Positions 34,390 to 41,007 of a stretch of DNA of 64,000 bases are shown here, in pieces. A program made the translations under genes and the position numbers. Where the stretch lies: NCBI GenBank assembly GCA_019746355.1, contig JAIESC010000037.1, positions 1-64,000 of the forward strand, in the 5' to 3' direction. Within the stretch, counting starts at the first letter, position 1. Each line of letters starts with the position of its first letter. This DNA comes from Xanthobacteraceae bacterium. Lineage in GTDB: Bacteria > Pseudomonadota > Alphaproteobacteria > Rhizobiales > Xanthobacteraceae. The notes below the pieces were generated by a model. The model saw only the letters and a program-made list of their open reading frames with translations. It was not told the origin of the DNA and did not search any database.

Positions 34390-35688
34390 ATGCCCGCCGA
34401 TCCGATCCTCCTGATGTGCGTGGCGTTCGTCGTGTTCGCGATGCTGCGCTTTTCCATCGCGCTGATGATGTTCAGTTGCGGGCTGGTCTACCTCTGGGTG
34501 AGCCGGCAGGACGTCGGATTGATCGTCGATCAGACGCTCAATTCGAGCTTCCAGCTCAACGTGCTGCTCGCCATCCCGATGTTCATCCTGGCCGGCAATG
34601 CGATGAACGCGGCAACCATCTCCGAGCGGATCTGGGCCGCGGCGGATGCGGCGATCGGGCGGCTGCGCGCCGGCCTCGGTCACGTCACGGTGCTGATGAA
34701 CGTCGTCATCTCCAGCATGTCCGGCAGCGCGGTGAGCGACGCCGCGGGCGCCGGCATGGTGGCGATCCAGATGATGCGCAAGGTCGGCAATTATCCCGGC
34801 GGGCTCGCGGTCGCGATCACCGCGGCGTCCTCGTGCCTCGGCCCGATCATCCCGCCGTCGATCCCGATGGTGATCTACGCGATCCTGAGCGGTGCGTCGG
34901 TCGGCGCGCTGTTTCTCGCCGGCGTGGTGCCGGGCCTTTTGCTTGCGGTGAGCCTGATGCTGATGGTCGCCTTCGTCGGCAGGCGCCGCGGCCTGCCGTT
35001 CGGCAAGGCGACGCCGCTTCACGAGCTGCCGCGTGTGTTCGGGCGTGCCGTCATCCCGTTCACGCTTCCGGTCGTGCTGCTCGGCGGCATCTGGGGCGGC
35101 ATCTTCACGCCGACCGAGGCCGCGGCCGTCGCCGCCTTCTGGGCGATCGTCATCGGGGCCTGCATCTACCGCAACCTTGGCCCGAAGGCGCTTTACGCGG
35201 TGTTCGCGCTCTCGGCGCGGCAATCGACCGTGGTGATGATGCTGATCGTCTCGTCCTTCATCGTCAATTTCGCGCTGGAGCGCGAGGGCGTGGCGCAAGG
35301 GCTCGCCGGCTGGATCGTCGGGCTTCAGCTTTCGCCGCTCGGCTTCCAGCTCGCCGTCAACGTGATGTTTCTTCTTCTCGGCACCGTGCTCGACGGCGCG
35401 GTGATGCTGCTGGTGTTCGTGCCCGTGCTGCTGCCGGCGGCCAAGAGCCTCGGCATCGATCTGGTGCATTTCGGCGTGGTGGTCATTCTCAACTTCATGA
35501 TCGCCCAGGTCACGCCACCCTACGGCCTGATCCTGTTCGTGCTGTCAGCGTTGACCGGCGTGCCGATGCGCGAGATCAACCGCGAAATCTGGCAGTTCTG
35601 CGTGCCGCTCGCGATCGTGCTTCTGCTGCTGATCGTGTTCCCGGCGATCACGCTCGGGCTGCCGTGGATGTTCGGCTACAAGGGATAG
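34390..35688 (+). CDS. dctM: TRAP transporter large permease (DctM)
   Basis: A 432-residue membrane protein with about 12 segments. QLNVLLAIPMFILAGNAMN, VISSMSGSAVSDAAGAG and ASSCLGPIIPPSIPMVIYA are the classical DctM blocks, clearly of the dicarboxylate-type branch, unlike the longer DctM at 11982. The start ATG at 34390 is 7 bases after the DctQ stop. After its stop the sequence changes to AT-richer accessory DNA. Confidence 0.94.
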   Translation: MPADPILLMCVAFVVFAMLRFSIALMMFSCGLVYLWVSRQDVGLIVDQTLNSSFQLNVLLAIPMFILAGNAMNAATISERIWAAADAAIGRLRAGLGHVTVLMNVVISSMSGSAVSDAAGAGMVAIQMMRKVGNYPGGLAVAITAASSCLGPIIPPSIPMVIYAILSGASVGALFLAGVVPGLLLAVSLMLMVAFVGRRRGLPFGKATPLHELPRVFGRAVIPFTLPVVLLGGIWGGIFTPTEAAAVAAFWAIVIGACIYRNLGPKALYAVFALSARQSTVVMMLIVSSFIVNFALEREGVAQGLAGWIVGLQLSPLGFQLAVNVMFLLLGTVLDGAVMLLVFVPVLLPAAKSLGIDLVHFGVVVILNFMIAQVTPPYGLILFVLSALTGVPMREINREIWQFCVPLAIVLLLLIVFPAITLGLPWMFGYKG

Positions 35689-36193
35689 GGCCATTTTGCC
35701 GCGCGAGGGGAATGCCCGCCCAAGCCGCACAGCGATGTGAAAATCGGGCAGCCTTGGCGACGCCTCAGCCAAGCCCCAAGCGAAGGCGCGGGCGTTTACC
35801 GAAACGAGCTCAACGGGTAAGTTGACAGTAGTTATTTTTTTCGCCGCCTTGTGGTTTTGATCCACCTGGAGATGGTTTGGGTTGGCTGGGCGTTGGGATG
35901 TGGCGCACGGTTTGCCCACCGTCGTTGGCCATTCCGCCCTTTCGATCGATGCGGATAATGATCGCGGCCTTGTTAAAACAAGAAAGCCATTTGCCGCATC
36001 GCTTGCGGACCAAGCTTCTCTGTATTCCCGCGATATTGAGGCCAATGCCACTTGATTGGAGGAAAATCACCGATGTGTTCGGCGCGCGCTTAACCTTGCG
36101 CTCTGTGGCATTTTAGCTGGCTGGGATCGAATTTATCCTTGCGTTGACATACATCGCGGAGCACGGCTTTTCTTTCACTACCAAGCAATGAAG
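35689..36193. other. AT-richer intergenic stretch; one weak small frame
   Basis: About 500 bases without a recognised gene. The first 130 bases are like the core genome; from about 35820 the sequence becomes visibly AT-richer, with TTATTTTTTT. A minus-strand frame at 35810-35932 (40 aa, starting MANDGGQTVRHIP, with GGGCGGA before its ATG) is Pro- and Gly-rich and ends in stop; it may be a real small gene but has no known family. Another stretch near 36127-36190 reads like the end of a protein but has no start. Confidence 0.4.
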
Positions 36194-36215
36194 GGGGCCT
36201 ATATACGTGTCTGAC

Positions 36216-37214
36216 CTAAGCGGATACGCCCCGGAAGATCATGAGCGGGGTCATACCGTAAGCCGTTGCCGGTCTCCCGATGAGCATCCTCGCCATCGGC
36301 GCCAGGCTGCCCACAACCTGCCCCGCCATCATTCCGAGGGACATCGACGCCAGCAGGTGGTCTAACATCACGCTCTGTGTGGCGACGTCACCCGGCGGGT
36401 CCGGCAAGGCGTCCAGAATGCCAAGCATCTGCCAAGTCCCGGCAATCGCCACGCCGTGTTTCAAAAGCAGTTCGCTGCCAGGGATTACTAGGCTGTCTTC
36501 CCGGAGGCTCGACCAAACCGATACATCGTCCGCTGCCTTGATGGCGGCCTGTATCGTGTGAGGCATGATTTTCATCATTTCGAGCCCGAATTCGGTATCC
36601 GAAATGGATTTGTTCTTTTGTTCGTATTTAGCGGCCTTGCGGGCCGCCCTGCTGCTCAGCGTCGCAGTGTTCGACGCAGCTGCCTGCTCATTGGCGTTCC
36701 TTATGGCGACTTCCTTTAGGGCGGGCAGTTTCCACGCCTCTTTGAGAAGGCCCATATCAAACGCTGCCAGAGTGCCGGACACCAAAACAAACTGACCAAT
36801 TCGCGCCTGCTTGGGATCATCGACGATCAGATTTCGCTCAGCGAGATAGTTCAGAAACGTGCGGGCGTTCGTCCAAAGCGGGTCGTATGTGCGTTCTGCC
36901 GAGTCCCGCTCTTCGCTGCCAGTCGTCACGTCCTGCGTCGTGCCGGTCCTGGCAACGCCCGCACTGAAGTTGGTCGTTAGGCCGGTCTTCGTTGTGTCCG
37001 ATTCGCTTGTGTATTCGAGTGCCTTGACCTGCTGAAGCACGCCATAGGTTTCGAATTGCGCAAGAAACGAGGCGATCCGGCGGTGATCGTGATAGAGAAA
37101 ATCAAAGACCAAATTGCTTTTTTGGGCCGCGGATTGCGGACCTGAGGCGATCTCGTCGCTCTTCTGCGCTTCGTCGGACTTGCTCGGCTCGTTTTCTGTT
37201 TCGCTCGAAGGCAT
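36216..37214 (-). CDS. DUF6414-like protein, IS cargo, function unknown
   Basis: A 332-residue protein from ATG at 37214. After a Ser/Glu-rich head (40 residues), FDFLYHDHRRIASFLAQFETYG begins a domain that I recall as DUF6414-like; a middle part follows (TYDPLWTNARTFLNYLAERN) and an Ala/Lys-rich helix near residues 180-200. The C-terminal 70 residues are hydrophobic and Met-rich (MLDHLLASMSLGMMAGQVVG). No catalytic motif is visible. The first 113 bases overlap the 71-residue gene in another frame. Without an ATG the frame could also begin at a TTG near 37110, just at the end of that gene, which would remove most overlap. A defence or toxin role is only speculation from its mobile setting. 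Confidence 0.55.
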   Translation of the reverse strand: MPSSETENEPSKSDEAQKSDEIASGPQSAAQKSNLVFDFLYHDHRRIASFLAQFETYGVLQQVKALEYTSESDTTKTGLTTNFSAGVARTGTTQDVTTGSEERDSAERTYDPLWTNARTFLNYLAERNLIVDDPKQARIGQFVLVSGTLAAFDMGLLKEAWKLPALKEVAIRNANEQAAASNTATLSSRAARKAAKYEQKNKSISDTEFGLEMMKIMPHTIQAAIKAADDVSVWSSLREDSLVIPGSELLLKHGVAIAGTWQMLGILDALPDPPGDVATQSVMLDHLLASMSLGMMAGQVVGSLAPMARMLIGRPATAYGMTPLMIFRGVSA

Positions 37215-37317
37215 CAGCCAACTCTTTTGGGTCCGTCTGAATGAAGCGCGCAAGCGCCTCGTTCAGGTCCATGTCCAATTCGGGCGGCTGAGATTTCGGC
37301 TCTTTGCGCCGTTTCAT
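37102..37317 (-). CDS. Small charged protein coupled to the transposase gene
   Basis: A 71-residue protein. Its ATG overlaps the transposase stop (ATGA at 37314-37317), so its translation is coupled. The sequence PPELDMDLNEALARFIQTDPKELADAFERN is acidic and helical, followed by a basic helix RKRAEQVRRSAEERRDRLRS and a C-terminus GPKKQFGL. No family or function is known to me; small genes in this place may be cargo or regulators of transposition. It overlaps the following gene by 113 bases if that gene starts at its first ATG. Confidence 0.55.
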   Translation of the reverse strand: MKRRKEPKSQPPELDMDLNEALARFIQTDPKELADAFERNRKRAEQVRRSAEERRDRLRSAIRGPKKQFGL

Positions 37318-38220
37318 GCGATCAGCCCCTTGTAAGGCAGACGGCCTTCCACATGCTCCATGAGAGCGTCAAACCGCACTGTCTCACCCGCCTCGCGGCG
37401 ATTATAGCGCCAAGTCATTTCATCAAGATAGCGGTGCAAGTGCTTCGGACTGACGTGGTGATGGATGCCGATAATCTGACGCTTGAGTAACGCCCAAACA
37501 CTTTCGATTCCGTTTGTGTGGATCGTGTAGTTGCGGACGTACTCATGCTTGGAGTGATCGACGGAATGGCGGATCACGTGGTGATCGACGCCCTGATAGC
37601 CCGTCCAGTCGTCAGTCATCAGGGTCGCGCCCTGTTCGACGTGCGCGATAATTTCGCCCTTCACTGACTTCAGGCCGCCCTTGAGGGGCTTTGCCCGCAG
37701 CTCACCACCGCGTTGCAGCATCCCAAACACCACTGTCTTCCCGCTGCCCTTCCGATTGCTCCGCTTGTGCACCGGCCGGTTGCGGTCTTTGCCACCGACG
37801 AAGGTTTCATCGGCGTCGATCACGCCATCGAGCGGTTTGTTCAACGACTTGGTCGCCGCTGCATGGCGCAGCCGGTGAAGCATAAACCACGCCGTCTTCT
37901 GGGTAACCCCGATGTCGCGGGCCAGTTGCGTGCTGGCGATACCCTTACGGTGCGATGTCAGGAACCAAATGGCGAAAAGCCACTTTTGGAGGGGTATTTT
38001 CGTGTCCTCAAACATGGTCCCGACCTTAATCGAGAAATGCTTGCGGCATTCGGCGCACTTATGGGTCCGCTTGTCAGAAAAACGTGTAGATTTTCGTGGC
38101 GTTGCAGTAGGGGCAAAAGGCCCCATTTCTCCACCTAATCGCTGTAAAGTGGTCAATTGCGGCCTGTTCGTCTGGAATTGCCTTTTGAAGATCAAACAAC
38201 GTCTTGAAATGTACGTTCAT
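37314..38220 (-). pseudogene. IS1595 family (ISXO2-like) transposase, frameshifted
   Basis: From ATG at 38220 the frame reads MNVHFKTLFDLQKAIPDEQA and reaches the zinc-ribbon start CPYC, then hits TGA at 38074-38076. The rest of the protein (FSDKRTHKCAECRKHFS, DADETFVGGKDRN, TDDWTGYQG, IESVWALLKRQ) continues in another frame to 37314. The junction is a run of five T (A at 38078-38082 on the plus strand); four would restore one frame of about 300 residues. The DDE-type catalytic acids are all present. It could be a decayed copy, a sequencing error or, less likely, programmed slippage. Confidence 0.9.
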
Positions 38221-38247
38221 GGCCGGTCTCCCCGTGCCACGAATACT

Positions 38248-38276
38248 ATCATATTCTGAGCTTGGGTCATTTCCAA
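38248..38276 (-). promoter_or_regulatory. Transposase promoter
   Basis: On the minus strand TTGGAA, a 17-base spacer and TATGAT lie 28 bases before the transposase ATG. The -35 box overlaps the right copy of CAATGAAG, so part of the promoter may come from the target. Confidence 0.55.
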
Positions 38277-38499
38277 TGAAGTGCCTGGCGTCGAGAATTG
38301 CGTTTGCGTCACGCGAGAAAGCTTGTCGCGAATTGGCGTCTGGCTCTTGATCTTGTTGAGTCGGCCGGTACGTCAGGCGCTTGCCCTCTGCACCTTTGGC
38401 GTCAGCGCGTCCGTTGCCCCATCGGCAATGCCGAGCGCTGTCGCACCTCCCTCCAGGTGCCGGCGGCCAGCTCCGGGGAGCAACAGGTTGTTTGCGGGG

Positions 38500-38530
38500 T
38501 TGACAAATCCATGTTGTTCTCTATTTGTTC
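38500..38530 (+). promoter_or_regulatory. LexA-type (SOS) box on a TTGACA promoter
   Basis: GTTC-TCTATTT-GTTC (38516-38530) matches the direct-repeat LexA site GTTCN7GTTC of alphaproteobacteria. A TTGACA -35 box is at 38500-38505 and the LexA box covers the expected -10 region (TATTTG at 38522). The downstream product is not evident: only hairpin-rich sequence follows. Confidence 0.6.
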
Positions 38531-38602
38531 TAGATATCCTGCTTGTTGAGGGGCGCCAACCGGAGGTGTCCGTCTGGCAAGAAGCAGGAGCGGCTCCCGC
38601 GC

Positions 38603-38868
38603 GCCCGGCTCACACGGCCGGGCTCTCGGGGCGCCTCGGACCCCACTTTACGGGCAATACGACCCGTGAGCAGGGAGCCTGCTGGACCGCCGGTCGCCGG
38701 TTGCGAACCGGAAGGGCAAGCGTGGCCCGAGGCGTGTGGGGCCAGGCCCCACGAAAAGGCCGTGGTGGAGCGCCGAAAGGCGCGGGTCCCCCATCGCACG
38801 GGGACCCGGACACGCTCCGCAAGCGTGTCGGGCCGTTAGCAGCGGCTCGAGGGGCTTCGCAAACCCCT
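38603..38868. repeat. Cluster of tandem hairpins
   Basis: Within 266 bases: GCCCGGC/GCCGGGC (38603-38623), ACGGG/CCCGT (38650-38667), GTGGGGC/GCCCCAC (38736-38752), CGGGTCCCC/GGGGACCCG (38783-38808), GACACGCT/AGCGTGTC (38809-38829) and AGGGG/CCCCT (38850-38868). Four have perfect arms of 7-9 bases. Such density is not expected by chance and suggests a structured RNA or a repeat element; none of the conserved cores of RNase P, tmRNA or 6S RNA were seen. Confidence 0.55.
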
Positions 38869-39055
38869 GCGCCTTTCGGCGCTCCGCTCCCCTCTTAAAG
38901 AGGGCGAGCAACGAGAAGGCAGTTCGCAAAGCCCGGGCGCAGCACGCCGCGGCGACGAGAAACCGCGCGCAAATATCTACGCCCGCGCCGACGCCCGATC
39001 CGGAGGCGATATGATGGCCTGCAGCCCGCGGAATTTTTCCGATCGGCGCGTGACG

Positions 39056-40285
39056 CTACGGCCCGGCGGGCTTGCTGCCGGCGGACGCGGTGACCACCCC
39101 GTCCGCCGCTTCGGCAAACGCGCCGGCGAGCTCCACCGCACCCGGCAATTGCGAGGCGCGGTCCATCTTCCCGTTCATCGAGGCATAGAGCGCCGACACC
39201 ACGCCGGTCCGCCGCGCGATCGGATTGCGCTCGTAGCCGGCGCGCTGGAAGAAGTTCGCGGTCGGCACCTGTTGCCGCATCTCGTCGGACATGGTGACGA
39301 GGTCGATGCCGTTGCCGTCGCCGGTGAAGTTCATCATCTCGAGCTCGGCACCGGTCAGCGGCTGCCCGTGGCCCTTGCTCTTGGCGAAGTTCATGGATTC
39401 GACGAGCTTCTGGGTCTGAATCAGCGGGCCGAGGTCGATGTCGAACAGCGCCGCGTGGATGCCGACGCCGGCGCGCTTGGTCTGGGCGAGCCTCTCGTGC
39501 TCGCTCCATTGGTAGGGCGCCGAGCGGCAGAACACGACCATCTTCCGGGTGGCCGCGATCTTCTTGTCCATCGCCGCGCGCTCCGCGCCGGTCAATGTCT
39601 CGGCCTTGGCTTGCAGCTTCTCGAGAAAGCGGTCGCCGTGCGCGGCCATGAGCCCGATGCTGTTGGCGGTCAGCAACTGGTTGTAGCCGATCGCCGACGA
39701 GATCGCCCGCGCCTTTTTGCTCGGATGCGTCAGCCCGGCCTGCACGTCGTAGGTGCCGTTGCCGCCGGTCTCGAATGCATAGATCCGGACCGCCTGCGGT
39801 GTCGTGATGCCCGCCGTGGTCGCGACGCTCGCATAGGCGCGCTTGAACTCGAGGTCGTTTGCCGGCCGCTGCGGCACGAAGCCGTGCTGCTCGGCCGCCA
39901 TCGTCAGCATGTGCGAGACGAGCGGCAGCCTGGGCACGCCGGGCGTTGCCGGCGGCAGCGGGCGGCGCGGCTGCGCGCCGGGCCAATGCGGCGGCTGGGT
40001 CAGGACATAGTCGGAGAGCTCGATCGTCTCGCCGCGGCTGCGCTTGGCGATCCGCACGCGCCGCATGTCGACCACCGACTGCCAGTACGCGGTCGCGTCC
40101 TTCTCGTACAGCGCGTAGGTGCGGTGCCCGCTTTCGGACTTCGCGGCCTTGGTCGCCTTCCTGTCGGCCTTGGCCGATTTCGTCGTGCGCTTGGCCGCGT
40201 CCGCCGGCTCGACCGCGAGCACGCCCGTGGCGATGAAACTCGCCGCGAGCAGCCAGGCCAGCGAGCGGATGCGGAGCAACCTCAT
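39056..40285 (-). CDS. Secreted lysozyme-like protein of unknown function (paralogue B)
   Basis: A 409-residue paralogue of the protein at 24684-25841. Signal peptide MRLLRIRSLAWLLAASFIAT, then a Lys-rich stretch (KRTTKSAKADRKATKAAKS). The shared core is AVRIYAFETGGNGTYDVQAGL with AIGYNQLLTANSI, the shared tail is MNFTGDGNGIDLVTMSDEM and NFFQRAGYERNPIARRTG. The Glu in FETGG is conserved between the two. An extra C-terminal tail (about 20 residues) is Ala/Gly-rich. Its ATG overlaps the stop of the aldolase gene (ATGA), so it is the last gene of a three-gene set with the molybdenum enzyme and aldolase, an odd partner. Confidence 0.7.
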   Translation of the reverse strand: MRLLRIRSLAWLLAASFIATGVLAVEPADAAKRTTKSAKADRKATKAAKSESGHRTYALYEKDATAYWQSVVDMRRVRIAKRSRGETIELSDYVLTQPPHWPGAQPRRPLPPATPGVPRLPLVSHMLTMAAEQHGFVPQRPANDLEFKRAYASVATTAGITTPQAVRIYAFETGGNGTYDVQAGLTHPSKKARAISSAIGYNQLLTANSIGLMAAHGDRFLEKLQAKAETLTGAERAAMDKKIAATRKMVVFCRSAPYQWSEHERLAQTKRAGVGIHAALFDIDLGPLIQTQKLVESMNFAKSKGHGQPLTGAELEMMNFTGDGNGIDLVTMSDEMRQQVPTANFFQRAGYERNPIARRTGVVSALYASMNGKMDRASQLPGAVELAGAFAEAADGVVTASAGSKPAGP

Positions 40286-41001
40286 GACGCCTGTTTCTCC
40301 CGCCGCTTCGCGCGGCGCACCAGATAGTCGAAGTTTACCATGAACTGGTCCGGCCGGCTGATGTCATGCTTGAGCTGCTCGATGTCTTTCACCGGAAATT
40401 CGGGCGCGATGGTACCCGCTGCCTCCATGATCATCTGAATCTGCGCGGCGTTCTCGAACATGATGGTGCGGATCACCACCTCGTCGACGGTCGGCCCGGC
40501 GGTGACGATGCCGTGATTCTTCAGCATCACCACGCTGTGCGGCCCGAGCGCCTTGGCGACGCCCGCGCCCATCTCCGTCGAGCGGATCAGGTTGATGGTA
40601 TCGGCGTAGAGGCCGACCGCGTTGTAGAACAGCGCGGCAGGCTGACTGAGCGGCCGGAGCGGCCGACCGGTGCCCGACCACGCGATGGAGTAGGTCGGAT
40701 GCGTGTGCAGCACGCAATGCACGTCGGGCCGCGCCTTGAAGATCTCCGAGTGGATATAGACCTCGCTGTGGCGGCGCGATGTACCGGCCACGACCTTGCC
40801 GTCAAGGTCGATGGTCAGGATGTTGTCGTGGGTGATCTCGTCGAGCCCGAGGCTGTGGGGCTTCATGAAGAACAGCGACGGGTTGTCCGGCAGCCGGAAC
40901 GAGATGTGGCCGCGCGTGAAATCGTCCTGGCCTTCGTTGACCAGCACCTTGCCGGCCCAGATCATCTTTTCCCTGATCTCGGCGTGAGTTGCCTGCGCCA
41001 T
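40282..41001 (-). CDS. Class II aldolase/adducin family protein
   Basis: A 239-residue metal-dependent protein of the class II aldolase fold. HTHPTYS in VHCVLHTHPTYSIAW gives two metal His; MLKNHGIVTAGPTVDE gives the third region; DFTRGHISFRLPD near residue 27 is another family block. The reaction (aldol cleavage, epimerisation or decarboxylation) is not determinable. It lies 6 bases after the molybdenum hydroxylase gene and overlaps the lysozyme-like gene, so all three form one message. It is only remotely like the aldolase at 15705. Confidence 0.9.
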   Translation of the reverse strand: MAQATHAEIREKMIWAGKVLVNEGQDDFTRGHISFRLPDNPSLFFMKPHSLGLDEITHDNILTIDLDGKVVAGTSRRHSEVYIHSEIFKARPDVHCVLHTHPTYSIAWSGTGRPLRPLSQPAALFYNAVGLYADTINLIRSTEMGAGVAKALGPHSVVMLKNHGIVTAGPTVDEVVIRTIMFENAAQIQMIMEAAGTIAPEFPVKDIEQLKHDISRPDQFMVNFDYLVRRAKRREKQAS

Positions 41002-41007
41002 GAGCGA

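Larger units (their letters stand above)
36186..38281 (-). mobile_element. IS1595-family insertion element with two cargo genes (boundaries tentative)
   Basis: The element carries an ISXO2-type transposase and two further minus-strand genes in one overlapping row. The same 8 bases CAATGAAG occur at 36186-36193 and 38274-38281, the length of target duplication made by IS1595 elements. The presumed inner ends share TGACC-T/C-AAGC (36212-36221 and the complement of 38259-38268), but at different distances from the duplications, so the terminal repeats are not convincing. Base composition is lower in GC than the neighbouring genes. Confidence 0.55.
38282..39055. other. Gene-poor region beside the insertion element
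   Basis: About 770 bases without a recognised gene. It holds the SOS-type box, then a hairpin-rich stretch (38603-38868), then about 190 bases of ordinary high-GC sequence. Plus-strand frames of 205 codons (38281) and 98 codons (38543) run through it, but their composition follows the hairpins and they show no domain. Confidence 0.5.

Noticed and set aside
37102..37135. A-AAA-AAG slippery heptamer near the end of the 71-residue gene, as used for -1 frameshifting in insertion elements
   Set aside because: The following long frame lies in the +1, not the -1, frame relative to the small gene, so slippage there would not fuse them.
38281..38898. Plus-strand frame of 205 codons beside the insertion element
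   Set aside because: Composition is set by the hairpins; no ribosome site, no domain, and another frame is equally open.
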